Below, in pieces: positions 8,383 through 17,131 of a stretch of DNA of 64,000 nt. Every line of letters begins with the position of its first letter. The first letter of the stretch is position 1. Both the position numbers and the translations under genes were made by a program. The notes beneath the pieces were generated by a model, which saw nothing but the letters and a program-made list of their open reading frames with translations, was not told where the DNA came from and did no database searches. Location of the stretch: the NCBI RefSeq assembly GCF_004078635.1, contig NZ_RZNB01000001.1, positions 682,001 through 746,000 on the forward strand, given 5' to 3'. This DNA is from Labedella phragmitis (GTDB taxonomy: Bacteria; Actinomycetota; Actinomycetes; Actinomycetales; Microbacteriaceae).

Positions 8383-9843
8383 ATGTACCTCACCTATCTG
8401 CGCCGCGAACTGAGCGGACGCACGAAACAGACGGCCATCGTCGCGGCGGGGCTCGCGATCGCGATCGCGCTCGTCATCATCGTCAACGCCCTCACCGCGG
8501 GAGTGCGCGACGCGCAGACGCAGGCCCTCGAATCGGTCTACGGCGTGGGCACCGACCTCACGGTCGCCGGCGCCCAGCAGGAGCCGGGCGAGGACGGTGG
8601 CTCGCGCTTCGACTTCGGCGAGGACGGCGGCGCGACGGCGGAAGACGGCACGACGACGCTCGCGCAGTCGCAACTTCGCACCGATCGCGGGCGCACCACT
8701 CTCGATGCGGCGACGGTCGGCACGATCTCCGCCCTCGATGGTGTCTCCTCGGCGACCGGCGCCTTGAGTCTCACGAACTCGACCTTCTCCGGTGAGCTCC
8801 CCGAGATGCCCGCCGATGGCGGGACGAATGCTGCGGGCGAGGCCGGCTCCGCGCCCGCCGACGACGCTCCGCAGGGCGGCGGCGGATTCGGCGGCGGTTC
8901 CTTCGACGTCGACTCCTTCACGGTGCTGGGCATCGACCCCGCCGTGCAGACGGTGGGTCCGCTGTCGTCCGTGTCCGTGACCGACGGACGGGCGCTCGAC
9001 GCCGATGACGCCGGTCAGAACGTCGCCGTCCTGGACGCGACCTACGCCACGTCGAACGACCTCGCCGTCGGCGGGACCGTCGACGTCGGCGGCACGGCGA
9101 TGGAGATCGTCGGGCTCGTCTCGTCGAGCTCCAGCTCGACGGACACCGCCTCGAACGTCTACATCCCCCTCGACGTCGCGCAGTCGCTCGCGGGCGTGGG
9201 GGACGTCGTCTCCACCGTCTACGTGCAGGCGACGACGGCCGACGGAATCGCCGCTGTCCAGAGTGAGATCGAATCGGCCGTGCCCGACGCGACGGTGAGC
9301 TCGCAGTCCGACCTCGCCTCGACGGTGTCCGGCTCGCTCTCGAGCGCGACGTCGCTCATCACGAACCTCGGAACGTGGCTGTCGATCCTCGTGCTCGCCG
9401 TCGCGGTCGTCCTCGCGGTGCTGTTCACGATGTCGGGCGTCTCGCGGCGTACTCGCGAGTTCGGGACGCTGAAGGCCATCGGCTGGTCGAACGGCCGCGT
9501 GATCCGCCAGGTCGCAGGCGAGTCCATGGTGCAGGGGCTCATCGGCGGGGCGATCGGTCTCGCGATCGGTCTCGGCGGCATCCTCGCGATCAACATCATC
9601 GCTCCGACGATCTCCGCGGCTCCCGCAGCGACGGAGGCCGGTGCCGGAGGTGGTCCAGGCGGCGGGCGGTTCGCCTCAACCGTTCAGACGGCGACCGACA
9701 TCACGTTGAGCGCTCCGCTCACTCCGTGGGTCCTCGTCGCTGCCGTCGGTCTCGCGGTGTCCGCCGGCCTCGTCGCGGGAGCGTTCGGCGGCTGGCGGGC
9801 GGCGCGACTCAGCCCCGCCGAGGCCCTCCGGTCCGTCGCATGA
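8383..9843 (+). CDS. ABC transporter permease, FtsX/MacB type
   Basis: The 486-residue protein has an N-terminal membrane helix (residues about 18-38), a large extracytoplasmic domain rich in Asp, Gly, Ser and Ala with low-complexity linkers, and three C-terminal helices with the FtsX signature SGVSRRTREFGTLKAIGWSNGRVIRQVAGESMVQGLIGG. The family couples ATP hydrolysis to mechanical work or export at the cell surface. AAGGAG lies seven bases before ATG. The partner ATPase follows 47 bases later on the same strand. The single FtsX domain implies that it acts as a homodimer. Confidence 0.9.
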   Translation: MYLTYLRRELSGRTKQTAIVAAGLAIAIALVIIVNALTAGVRDAQTQALESVYGVGTDLTVAGAQQEPGEDGGSRFDFGEDGGATAEDGTTTLAQSQLRTDRGRTTLDAATVGTISALDGVSSATGALSLTNSTFSGELPEMPADGGTNAAGEAGSAPADDAPQGGGGFGGGSFDVDSFTVLGIDPAVQTVGPLSSVSVTDGRALDADDAGQNVAVLDATYATSNDLAVGGTVDVGGTAMEIVGLVSSSSSSTDTASNVYIPLDVAQSLAGVGDVVSTVYVQATTADGIAAVQSEIESAVPDATVSSQSDLASTVSGSLSSATSLITNLGTWLSILVLAVAVVLAVLFTMSGVSRRTREFGTLKAIGWSNGRVIRQVAGESMVQGLIGGAIGLAIGLGGILAINIIAPTISAAPAATEAGAGGGPGGGRFASTVQTATDITLSAPLTPWVLVAAVGLAVSAGLVAGAFGGWRAARLSPAEALRSVA

Positions 9844-9890
9844 CCCGCGTCTCCGCCACCCCATCCCCTTCCCCGACAGGAGCGAGCACC

Positions 9891-10613
9891 ATGACCATCA
9901 CCCGGCCCCACATCGACCCGACCGATTCGGCCGCCCAGCCGATATACCGCCTCGCGGGAGTCGCGAAGACCTACCAGCAGAAGAAGCGGGTCGTGAAGCC
10001 GCTCACGGGGGTGGACCTCGAGATCCGCGGCGGCGACTTCGTCACCATCCAGGGCCCGACCGGTGGTGGTAAGAGCACACTGCTGCAGTTGCTCGGCGCG
10101 CTCGACCGACCGACGTCCGGGCGGATGACTCTCGGCGACACCGACCTCGCCGGCGCGAGCAACACGGCCCTCGGGGCGGTGCGCGCTCGCGAGATCGGTT
10201 TCGTCTTCCAGGGCTTCAACCTCATCCCGACGCTGACGGCGAGCGAGAACGTCGACATGGGTCTCGAGCCGCTCGGGCTCGACGCCGCTGAGCGCCGAGT
10301 CCGCGTGGCCGACGCGCTCGCTCATGTCGGTCTCGCGGATCGCGCCGATCACCGTCCGGGTGAGTTGTCGGGCGGGCAGCAGCAGCGCGTCGCGATCGCG
10401 CGGGCCATCGCCAAGCGGCCCCGCGTGCTGCTCGCGGACGAGCCCACGGGCAATCTCGACGAGAGCATGCGCGACGAGATCCTCGACCTCCTGCAGGCGC
10501 TCAACGACGACGGGCTCACCCTCATCGTCGTGACGCACGACTCGGCGGTCGCACGGCGCGCGTCGCGTCGGCTGCGACTGGAGAAGGGCACGATTCGCGA
10601 CATCACCCGCTGA
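9891..10613 (+). CDS. ABC transporter ATP-binding protein, LolD/MacB type
   Basis: A 240-residue ATPase with Walker A GPTGGGKST, Q-loop FVFQGFNLIPTLTASENV, signature ELSGGQQQRVAIARA, Walker B RVLLADEPTGNLD and switch histidine VVTHD. The NLD after Walker B and the short length are typical of LolD/MacB-class ATPases that pair with FtsX-type permeases such as the gene upstream. I chose the ATG preceded by AGGAG; an in-frame ATG overlapping the previous stop, 17 codons earlier, has no ribosome site and would add an unstructured Ser/Pro tail. Confidence 0.92.
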   Translation: MTITRPHIDPTDSAAQPIYRLAGVAKTYQQKKRVVKPLTGVDLEIRGGDFVTIQGPTGGGKSTLLQLLGALDRPTSGRMTLGDTDLAGASNTALGAVRAREIGFVFQGFNLIPTLTASENVDMGLEPLGLDAAERRVRVADALAHVGLADRADHRPGELSGGQQQRVAIARAIAKRPRVLLADEPTGNLDESMRDEILDLLQALNDDGLTLIVVTHDSAVARRASRRLRLEKGTIRDITR

Positions 10614-10630
10614 GCGGACTGCCGCGCCGC

Positions 10631-10702
10631 GCTTCGGCAGGCTCAGCGGCCGTGCGGGCGGGGCCCGGATCGCCCGCGGTCCCTGAGCCTGTCGAAGGGC
10701 GG
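10631..10702. repeat. REP-like palindrome, GGTCCCTGAGCC family
   Basis: Two arms, GCTTCGGCAGGCTCAGCGG and the opposite-strand GTCCCTGAGCCTGTCGAAGG, are inverted copies of each other with few mismatches and enclose about 27 GC-rich bases. It is the most complete copy of this family in the window and lies between the ABC ATPase stop and the next promoter. Palindromes with this core are frequent in intergenic DNA of Microbacteriaceae and relatives, to my knowledge. Confidence 0.65.
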
Positions 10703-10711
10703 GGCACCCGA

Positions 10712-10717
10712 TACCCT
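10712..10717 (+). promoter_or_regulatory. -10 box for acetyltransferase, very short leader
   Basis: TACCCT lies nine bases before the ATG, with no Shine-Dalgarno site between them. The transcript would start at or within three bases of the start codon. Confidence 0.45.
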
Positions 10718-10726
10718 GGGCCCCTG

Positions 10727-11275
10727 ATGGACGACCGCCGCCGACGCGACTGGGCCCCGGAACTCCCGCTCCGCACCCCGCGACTCCTCCTCCGCGAGCA
10801 TCGTGAGACCGACCTCGACGACCTCGCGCTCTTCCACGGCGACGAGCGCACCGTCCGCTACCTCCCATGGCCGGTGCGCTCCCGCGACGACACCCGCACG
10901 GCGCTTCTCAAGAAGCTCTCACAGCACCGCGCGCCCGCCGAGGGGGACTGGCTCGTCCTCGCGATAGAAGAGATCGCGACCGGCCGGGTGATCGGCGAGG
11001 TCGATCTGCGCCGCGGCGCGAACGGTCACGCCGACATCGGCTACGTCGTGCGCCGCGACCGCGAGGGCCTCGGGCTCGCCTCGGAGGCCGTTCGCGAGAT
11101 CATCCGCGTCGCGACCGACGGCCTCGGCGTCACGATGATCGACGCCCACATCGTCCCCGGCAACACGGCATCCGAACGCTTCGCCGAGCGCCACGGCTTC
11201 GTGCGCCACCCCGACGGCGACGTGCACGACCCGGAGAACCCGACACGCGCCTACCGGTGGACGCCAACCGGCTGA
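10727..11275 (+). CDS. GNAT family N-acetyltransferase, RimJ/RimL-like
   Basis: The 182-residue protein opens with LRTPRLLLREHRETDLDDLA, the N-terminal pattern of the RimJ/RimL-like GNAT_3 group (RLxLR), continues with GEVDLRRGANGHADIGYVVRRDREGLGLASEAVREII, which contains the acetyl-CoA loop region, and ends with NTASERFAERHGFVRHP, the usual N-x-x-S-x-x-x-x-E-x-x-G-F motif. Such enzymes acetylate protein N-termini or small amines. A TANNNT box directly upstream supports this start. The stop lies four bases from the 3' end of the convergent tRNA-Gly. Confidence 0.88.
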   Translation: MDDRRRRDWAPELPLRTPRLLLREHRETDLDDLALFHGDERTVRYLPWPVRSRDDTRTALLKKLSQHRAPAEGDWLVLAIEEIATGRVIGEVDLRRGANGHADIGYVVRRDREGLGLASEAVREIIRVATDGLGVTMIDAHIVPGNTASERFAERHGFVRHPDGDVHDPENPTRAYRWTPTG

Positions 11276-11279
11276 GAAC

Positions 11280-11353
11280 TGGAGCGGATGACGGGAATCG
11301 AACCCGCGCTATCAGCTTGGGAAGCTGAAGTTCTACCATTGAACTACATCCGC
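11280..11353 (-). tRNA. tRNA-Gly (anticodon CCC), CCA encoded
   Basis: Read on the minus strand the 74 bases fold as a cloverleaf: acceptor GCGGATG pairs with CATCCGC, D-loop TAGTTCAATGGTAGA, anticodon stem TCAGC/GCTGA closing the loop TTCCCAA, which gives anticodon CCC, and T-arm GCGGGTTCGATTCCCGT. Discriminator T is followed by an encoded CCA. It would read GGG glycine codons. Confidence 0.95.
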
Positions 11354-11415
11354 GTACGCCCGAAGGCGCCCCGCCAGCCTAGCAAACGCCGCCGTCACAT
11401 GCCGCACGCCGCCAC

Positions 11416-11421
11416 TACACT
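11416..11421 (+). promoter_or_regulatory. -10 box of a leaderless dcd promoter
   Basis: TACACT is followed by exactly six bases and then the GTG start of dcd. No ribosome-binding sequence is present. Confidence 0.65.
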
Positions 11422-11427
11422 GACCGT

Positions 11428-12018
11428 GTGCTTCTCTCCGATCGCGACATCAGGGCCGAACTGACCACCGGGCGCATCGCGCTCGACCCGTACGAGCCGG
11501 AGATGATCCAGCCGTCGAGCATCGACGTACGCCTCGATCGCTTCTTCCGGTTGTTCGACAACCACAAGTACCCCTTCATCGACCCGGCGGAGGACCAGCC
11601 GGAGCTCACACGCCTCATCGAGACGAAGCCCGACGAGCCGTTCATCCTCCACCCCGGCGAGTTCGTGCTCGGCTCGACGTTCGAGAGCGTCAAGCTGCCG
11701 GACGACGTCGCCGCGCGTCTCGAGGGCAAGAGCTCCCTCGGTCGCCTCGGTCTCCTCACGCACTCGACCGCGGGCTTCATCGACCCGGGCTTCGAGGGGC
11801 ACGTGACGCTCGAGCTCAGCAACGTCGCGACGCTGCCGATCAAGCTGTGGCCGGGCATGAAGATCGGGCAGATGTGCTTCTTCCGTCTCAGCTCGCCGGC
11901 GGAGCAGCCCTACGGGTCCGCGGCCTACTCGTCGCGCTACCAGGGGCAGCGCGGCCCGACCGCGTCGCGGTCGTTCCAGAACTTCCACCGGACGGACGTC
12001 GGCTCCCGCGAGCTGTAG
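11428..12018 (+). CDS. dcd: dCTP deaminase
   Basis: The 196-residue product matches actinobacterial Dcd, which deaminates dCTP on the way to dTTP; some actinobacterial homologues (Mycobacterium tuberculosis) are bifunctional and also release pyrophosphate to give dUMP. Conserved stretches are the N-terminal [27 protein letters not shown], the catalytic core [38 protein letters not shown] with the general-base glutamate in GHVTLE, and C-terminal [20 protein letters not shown], which closes over the nucleotide. Length is normal. The start is fixed by the TANNNT box six bases upstream. Confidence 0.96.
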   Translation: MLLSDRDIRAELTTGRIALDPYEPEMIQPSSIDVRLDRFFRLFDNHKYPFIDPAEDQPELTRLIETKPDEPFILHPGEFVLGSTFESVKLPDDVAARLEGKSSLGRLGLLTHSTAGFIDPGFEGHVTLELSNVATLPIKLWPGMKIGQMCFFRLSSPAEQPYGSAAYSSRYQGQRGPTASRSFQNFHRTDVGSREL

Positions 12019-12206
12019 TCAGCGACCGATCGTGCGCTCCGTGAGCGGTCGAGACGCTTCGAGAGGCCCTGCGATCGTGTGGTGGCGTCGGCGATCCGCG
12101 TTAGCACGCGGCGAGGGGCTGCGGTACGGGTACGACGAGGGGCGTGCACACCGTTAGGTTCGATCCACCGGCGAGGATCCCGCTCGCCGCCACGAGAGGA
12201 ACCGAG

Positions 12207-12407
12207 ATGAGCGACCCCACAGCAGCGAACCCCTCGCACAACGGAGCCGACCGGGAGGACGGCTCTCACGGCGCCGGCCCGTCGTCCGACGAGAGCATCA
12301 ACGCGGAGCTCGACGCGGACATGGCCGAGGCGCTCGACGCTGACGACGACCCGGATGACGACCTGGTCGTGCAGCACCCGTCGCTCGACGAGGGCGCCGG
12401 GATCTAG
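12207..12407 (+). CDS. Small acidic hypothetical protein
   Basis: A 66-residue, very acidic and probably disordered protein with the stretch INAELDADMAEALDADDDPDDDLVVQHPSLDEG. I do not recognise a family. The ATG preceded by GAGGAA is preferred over an in-frame ATG 21 codons earlier, because a possible -10 box (TAGGTT, about 50 bases before the chosen start) lies downstream of that earlier codon. Its stop overlaps the stop of the convergent FUSC-type gene by four bases. Confidence 0.55.
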   Translation: MSDPTAANPSHNGADREDGSHGAGPSSDESINAELDADMAEALDADDDPDDDLVVQHPSLDEGAGI

Positions 12408-13591
12408 GGGGCCGACCGTCCGTCGCGCGTCGCCGCTCGTGTCGATCCGGTGACGCGCGACGACCGCCGCTCCTCGAGGTCCTCGCGCATCCGCCCAGCG
12501 GCCACGGCGATGGCGCTCACGAGAGGCTGAGCGTCCGGGGACTCCGTCCGTTCGCGCAGCTCACGCTCGACCTCTGCGGGGTCACGTGACTCGGCGCCGT
12601 CGCCGTTCTCCGGCGTCGGCGCTCCGGCCCGCTCCTCGTTCCAGAGCTCCATGAGGCGCCCGAGCCCGCCGAGCAACTCGGCGGCGGGCGCGAGCGTCTC
12701 GGCACCCGCGAGCTCGCCGAGCGGACGTTCATGCTCCGATCCGCGGAGCACGGCACCCATCGCCTCGAGGTGCACGCGAGCGCGTCGGAGCGCCGCGAGG
12801 TCGTCGAGGTCCTCGTCGACGTCGTAATTCATCCGTCGGGCTCGGGGATTGGCACGCCGACTCTCGCGTGCGCCGCGCACCGCGGTCGCCGCCTCGGCGA
12901 GCCGCGACTCGAACGTCAGCAGCTCACGCTCCCAGTCGGAGCCGTCGCCGCCCGTCGAGAGCGACTGGGCCATGGCCTCGAGCGTACGAGCGCCCGTGCG
13001 ACGCAGTGCGGACAGGGCGATGGCGGAGTCGTCGACCCGGAGCGGCGGCATGACGACGAGGTTCACGACGATGCCGATCACCATGCCGAGCCCCATCTGC
13101 GCGACGTAACCGATGGAGAAGTCGTTGGCGTTCGCGCCGCCGATGATGAGCACGAAGAGGGCGGCGATCGGGATGTAGTCCTTGCCCGGACCGAGCACGG
13201 TCAGTCCCGCGAGCACGGTACCCACGAGGATCGCGACTGGCACGGCGACGAACGGCGGGGCGGCGATCGCGATGAGCCCCCAGGCGACGAGCACCCCGAG
13301 CGCGAGACCCGCCACCGTCTGGATACTCGAGCGCACCGAGTCCATGAGGGTCGGGGCCATGCTGATGAGGGCGCCGAGAGGCGCGTAGTAGGCGTAGTCC
13401 GCGAGGTCGCCCGGGAGCAGCCCGCCGAGGAGCCACGCGATCGTCGCCGCGATAGCGGTCTTCGCCGCGTGCAGCAGTCGAGCGGGCCGGACGGCGCGGC
13501 GGATCGCGAGCACGAAGGCCGAGCGCCGCGTGGAGGACTCGGTGCTCGACGTCGACATGACGATGGGATTCGTCTCCGGGGAATCGGACAT
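12404..13591 (-). CDS. FUSC-type membrane protein (aromatic-acid-exporter-like)
   Basis: About 395 residues. The first half holds several hydrophobic helices (TAIAATIAWLLGGLLPG, ALISMAPTLMDSVRSSIQTVAGLALGVLVAWGL, VAVPVAILVGTVLAGLTVLG, YIPIAALFVLIIGG, GLGMVIGIVVNLVVMPPL), a pattern of the FUSC/aromatic acid exporter family; the second half is a charged, helical cytoplasmic domain ending in an Arg-rich tail. Such proteins are thought to export small organic acids. The start is uncertain: ATG codons 11 residues apart (at 13591 and 13558) are both possible and neither has a strong ribosome site. Confidence 0.75.
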   Translation of the reverse strand: MSDSPETNPIVMSTSSTESSTRRSAFVLAIRRAVRPARLLHAAKTAIAATIAWLLGGLLPGDLADYAYYAPLGALISMAPTLMDSVRSSIQTVAGLALGVLVAWGLIAIAAPPFVAVPVAILVGTVLAGLTVLGPGKDYIPIAALFVLIIGGANANDFSIGYVAQMGLGMVIGIVVNLVVMPPLRVDDSAIALSALRRTGARTLEAMAQSLSTGGDGSDWERELLTFESRLAEAATAVRGARESRRANPRARRMNYDVDEDLDDLAALRRARVHLEAMGAVLRGSEHERPLGELAGAETLAPAAELLGGLGRLMELWNEERAGAPTPENGDGAESRDPAEVERELRERTESPDAQPLVSAIAVAAGRMREDLEERRSSRVTGSTRAATRDGRSAP

Positions 13592-13749
13592 CGAGGCGAG
13601 TCTGCCACGAGGGACCGGCGACCACCGAGGGTTGCGAACCGGGCGCGTGTGGGCATGGCCCGCTGCCACCGCACGCCGGTACCCTGGGATCAGCCCATCG
13701 GGCGAAGGCGGCCGGTGCACGACCCGCGATCCCCGGAAGAGGTGCCGCC

Positions 13750-14265
13750 ATGACCGACGCGCAGACACGATTCGCCGCCGCCCTCACGGCCGCCGAGCCC
13801 GCCGCCGCCCACCCGAAGCGCATCGCCCGCTTCGGGAGACTCGTCGGCTCCTGGCGCGTATCGGCCTCGCGGCTCGACGAGACCTCGGGCGCCTGGGCGC
13901 CGAGCGAGTTCACGTGGCACGTCGCCTACATCCTCGACGGTCGGGCCGTGCAGGACGTGTCCGTGCGCGAGACCGCCGAGGGCGCCGAGACGATCGGCAC
14001 GGCCCTCCGCGTGTACGACGCCGACATCGGACTCTGGCGCGTGTCCTACGTCGAGCCCGTGCGCGGCGAGTACTGCAACCTCCTCGCGACGGGCCATCGG
14101 AAGGACGGTATCCGCCAGGACGGCACCCGCAACGACGGCAAGGCGATCCGCTGGAACTTCTCGAACATCACCGAGTCGTCGTACACGTGGGAGAGCTACG
14201 TCTCCGACGACGACGGGAAGACCTGGTGGCTCGCGGAGCACAACGAGGGCACGCGCATCGCCTGA
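13750..14265 (+). CDS. Uncharacterised protein, possible lipocalin-like beta-barrel
   Basis: A 171-residue soluble protein without signal peptide. GRLVGSWRVSASRLDETSGAWAPSEFTWHVAYILDGRAVQDV followed by alternating beta-strand segments (YDADIGLWRVSYVEP, IRWNFSNITESSYTWESYVSDDDGKTWWL) resembles DUF1579/lipocalin-like proteins, in which a G-x-W motif begins the first strand. The match is by pattern only. GAGG lies before the ATG, and a possible -10 box TACCCT lies about 70 bases upstream. It is not obviously linked to its neighbours. Confidence 0.65.
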   Translation: MTDAQTRFAAALTAAEPAAAHPKRIARFGRLVGSWRVSASRLDETSGAWAPSEFTWHVAYILDGRAVQDVSVRETAEGAETIGTALRVYDADIGLWRVSYVEPVRGEYCNLLATGHRKDGIRQDGTRNDGKAIRWNFSNITESSYTWESYVSDDDGKTWWLAEHNEGTRIA

Positions 14266-14281
14266 CCGCGTCTCTCCTCCG

Positions 14282-15121
14282 TCAGCGGAGCGACTGCGTG
14301 CCGAGCACGGAGAGCAGGCGCAGCTTCTCGTGGCTCTCGCTTCCCGGCACCGCCGTGTACACGAGCAACGCGTGCGACTGGTCGGGGTCGACGAGGCGCT
14401 GGCAGTGCAGCTCGAGCGCTCCGACCTCGGGATGCACGAAACGCTTCGTCTCCTTCGGCCGGACACCCACCTCGTGCGCGGCCCAGAGGGCACGGAACTC
14501 CTCGCTGCGATCGAGCAGCAGATCGGTGAGGTGCGCGGCGCGCGACCCGGGACCGCGGCGCGCCAGGATCTCGCGCAGCCCCGAGGCGTAAAGGCGGCTC
14601 AAGAACGCGTGTTCCTCGACGGCGTAGAAGTGCCGCACGTCCGGATCGGTGAACCAGCGGAACCCGAGGCTGCGGTCCGGTCCCTCTCGTGACACGTTGT
14701 CTCCGAGCAGGGCGGCCCCGAGTCGCGACTGCCGCAGCGTCTCGCCGAGCTCCGTGACGATCTCCGCCGGTGTGTCCTCGAGCCGGTCGAGCACACGCAG
14801 GAGCCCGGGGCTGATGTGCTCGCTGTTCGCGCCGATCGGGGGCGGCGTGTGCCCGGCGAGGTGGAACAGGTGGTCGCGTTCCTGGTGGGAGAGGTGGAGG
14901 CCTTGGGCGATCGAGGCGAGCATCTGCTCGGAGGGTTGGGGTCCGCGCTCCCGTTCGAGGCGCGCGTAGTAGTCCGTCGACATGTGGCACAACTGCGCGA
15001 CCTCCTCGCGCCGCAACCCCGCCGTGCGCCGTCGCGGACCGCGCGGCAGCCCCACGTCTTCCGGTTGCAGCGCCTCGCGTCGCACGCGGAGGAACTCCGC
15101 CAGTCCGGTGCGATCGATCAC
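14282..15121 (-). CDS. XRE-family transcriptional regulator with MmyB-like ligand domain
   Basis: The 279-residue protein has an N-terminal helix-turn-helix ([44 protein letters not shown]) and a C-terminal MmyB-like (MLTR) ligand-binding domain with [17 protein letters not shown]-like and [31 protein letters not shown] chose GTG because GGAGGAA lies just upstream in the transcript; the frame is open further upstream without a site. In this family the regulator commonly controls the divergent oxidoreductase; here an SDR gene begins 191 bases away on the other strand, so that is the predicted target. Confidence 0.88.
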   Translation of the reverse strand: MIDRTGLAEFLRVRREALQPEDVGLPRGPRRRTAGLRREEVAQLCHMSTDYYARLERERGPQPSEQMLASIAQGLHLSHQERDHLFHLAGHTPPPIGANSEHISPGLLRVLDRLEDTPAEIVTELGETLRQSRLGAALLGDNVSREGPDRSLGFRWFTDPDVRHFYAVEEHAFLSRLYASGLREILARRGPGSRAAHLTDLLLDRSEEFRALWAAHEVGVRPKETKRFVHPEVGALELHCQRLVDPDQSHALLVYTAVPGSESHEKLRLLSVLGTQSLR

Positions 15122-15312
15122 GGTTCCTCCTTCTCGTGCCTCACCCCTGTCTACCGTGTTCGCCGCCCGCCGAGCCACGGCCTCCCGATCCGCCCCTCGG
15201 GATCGATCGGCCCCGATCGGGGCGGTCTCCGCAACAGCGGATCGGCAGGCCCTGGCTCGCACGGGCGGTCGGAGCGAACGTAGAGCCACCACGACACGTC
15301 AGGAGCGACACC

Positions 15313-16254
15313 ATGCCACGCAGAACGATCGACATCACCCTCCCGGACCTCAGCGGGAGACGCGTGCTCGTCACGGGTGCGAGCGACGGGATGGGTCTCG
15401 TCATGGCCGGGCGCCTCGCGGCGGCCGGAGCCGAGCTGGTCCTGCCCGTGCGGAACCGCCTGAAGGGGGAGACGGCGCTCGCCGTGATCCGGGCTGCGGC
15501 GCCGTCCGCGACGGTGGTGCTGCGCGGCCTCGACCTCTCGTCGCTCGAGTCCGTCGCCGCTCTCGGCGAGACGCTCCGGCGCGAGGGCGACCCCATTCAC
15601 ATCCTCATCAACAACGCCGGCGTCATGACGCCTCCGAGCCGCCAGACGACGGCGGACGGATTCGAGGTGCAGTTCGGCACGAACCACCTCGGGCACTTCG
15701 CTCTCGTCGCGGAGCTCCTCCCCCTGCTTCAGGCGGGACGCGCCCGGGTCACGTCGCAGATCAGCGTCGCGGCGCGGTCGGGTCGCATCAACTGGGACGA
15801 CGTCAACTGGGAGCGGAGCTACGACGGCATGCGCGCGTACAGCCAGTCGAAGATCGCGTTCGGCCTCTTCGGGCTCGAGCTCGACCGCCGCAGCACTGCG
15901 GGCGGCTGGGGGATCACGAGCGTCCTCTCCCATCCCGGCGTCGCGCCCACGAATCTACTCGCCGCGCGCCCCGAACTCGGTCGCGGCCGAGACACGCCAC
16001 AGGTGCGCGCCATCCGGTGGCTTTCCGCTCACGGTGTCCTCGCGGGCACCGTCGCGAGCGCCGGGCTCCCCGCGCTGCTCGCGGCGACGTCTCCCGACGT
16101 GGCGGGGGGATCGCTCGTGAGCCCGCGCGGCCTCGGGCGCACGTCCGGAGCTCCCGCGGAGCAGAGGTTGTACCCCACCCTCCGGAGTCCCGAGGAGGCG
16201 GCGCGCGTGTGGGAGCTCTCCGAGCGGCTCACGAGAACGTCGCTCACCGTCTGA
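15313..16254 (+). CDS. SDR family oxidoreductase
   Basis: A 313-residue short-chain dehydrogenase/reductase. It shows the nucleotide loop [44 protein letters not shown], the catalytic serine in TSQISVAAR and the YxxxK pair in [16 protein letters not shown]. The closest pattern is the retinol-dehydrogenase/protochlorophyllide-reductase-like subgroup. ATG follows AGGAG by six bases. It is divergent from the XRE/MmyB regulator, which probably represses it. Substrate unknown. Confidence 0.9.
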   Translation: MPRRTIDITLPDLSGRRVLVTGASDGMGLVMAGRLAAAGAELVLPVRNRLKGETALAVIRAAAPSATVVLRGLDLSSLESVAALGETLRREGDPIHILINNAGVMTPPSRQTTADGFEVQFGTNHLGHFALVAELLPLLQAGRARVTSQISVAARSGRINWDDVNWERSYDGMRAYSQSKIAFGLFGLELDRRSTAGGWGITSVLSHPGVAPTNLLAARPELGRGRDTPQVRAIRWLSAHGVLAGTVASAGLPALLAATSPDVAGGSLVSPRGLGRTSGAPAEQRLYPTLRSPEEAARVWELSERLTRTSLTV

Positions 16255-16264
16255 CAGCATTCCC

Positions 16265-16311
16265 GGTCGGTCGGTCGGTCGGTCGGTCGGTCGGTCGTCG
16301 GTCGGTCGGTC
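16265..16311. repeat. Tetranucleotide tandem repeat (GGTC)n
   Basis: Eight perfect GGTC units, one unit shortened to GTC, then three more GGTC units fill the 72-base gap between two convergent SDR genes. It is an expandable simple repeat; no gene reads through it in a supported frame. Confidence 0.9.
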
Positions 16312-16326
16312 GCGACGCGGTCCTCG

Positions 16327-17127
16327 TCACCCCATACGGATGACGTTCCCGGTGACACGTCGGCCCGCGTCGGACACGAGGAAGGAGGCGACGTCCGCGA
16401 CCTCGTGAGGTTCGGCGACGTCGAAGAACGCGTCGTCCCGCGCGACGAAGCCGCGCACCTCGTCGGTCACCCAGCCCGTGTCGGTCACGGGCGGGTGGAG
16501 GGCGTTCGCCGTGACGCCGAAGCGGCTGAGCTCGAGGCTCGCCGACATCGTGTAGTTGACGATCGCGGCCTTCGCCGCCCCGTACGACACCTCCTGGGGG
16601 AAGCCCTTCTCGCCTCCCGATGTCATCGAGATGATCCGGCCCCACGAACCGCCGCGCTGCTGGAGCCGCCGCGCGAACTCGGCGATGAGGAGGGCGCCGG
16701 CGCGCGCATCCACGCCGAACTGGCGATCGAAGGACTCGGCGGTCACGGGTGAGAGCGCCCGTCCCGCCCAATCGAGCTCCTCCGCCCGGAACGTGTCGCT
16801 GAGGGAGCCCGTCGCGTTGTTCACGAGCACGTCGACGGGGCCGAACGCCTCCTCGGCAGCATCGAACAGGCGGGGGATCACGGCGGTGTCGAGGAGGTCG
16901 GCCGAGATGGCGATCGCCCGGCCACCGGCGGCATGGATGCGCTCCATCACGGCCGTCGCGTCAAGGCGGTGGTTCTCGCGGAGGCGGTCGGGCGTCCCCT
17001 CGCGTTCGGGTTCGTCGACCGACAGGTAGGTGACGACGACGGCGAGGCCGTCTGCTGCGAGGCGTTCCGCGATCGCGGCACCGATGCCGTGGTTCGCGCC
17101 GGTGACGATGGCGACGTGGTGGGTCAT
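16327..17127 (-). CDS. SDR family oxidoreductase, FabG-like
   Basis: The 266-residue product has AIVTGANHGIGAAIAERLAADG (cofactor loop), VDVLVNNATGS, ISMTSGGEKGFPQEVSYGAAKAAIVNYTMSASLELSRFGV containing the Ser-Tyr-Lys triad, and the C-terminal TGNVIRMG that usually reads TGQ-x-ixvdGG. An insertion after strand 2 (YLSVDEPEREGTPDRLRENHRLD) and one after NNATGS make it slightly longer than FabG. Probably NADP-dependent reduction of a carbonyl; substrate unknown. It lies tail-to-tail with the other SDR across the GGTC repeat. Confidence 0.9.
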   Translation of the reverse strand: MTHHVAIVTGANHGIGAAIAERLAADGLAVVVTYLSVDEPEREGTPDRLRENHRLDATAVMERIHAAGGRAIAISADLLDTAVIPRLFDAAEEAFGPVDVLVNNATGSLSDTFRAEELDWAGRALSPVTAESFDRQFGVDARAGALLIAEFARRLQQRGGSWGRIISMTSGGEKGFPQEVSYGAAKAAIVNYTMSASLELSRFGVTANALHPPVTDTGWVTDEVRGFVARDDAFFDVAEPHEVADVASFLVSDAGRRVTGNVIRMG

Positions 17128-17131
17128 CCGC

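Noticed and set aside
12019-12206. Small RNA or riboswitch upstream of the acidic protein
   Set aside because: No stable conserved fold or terminator-like hairpin was evident; only a possible -10 box.
16244-16771. Possible coding use of the GGTC repeat (Thr/Asp/Arg/Pro repeats)
   Set aside because: Only shadow frames read it; both neighbouring SDR genes end before it.
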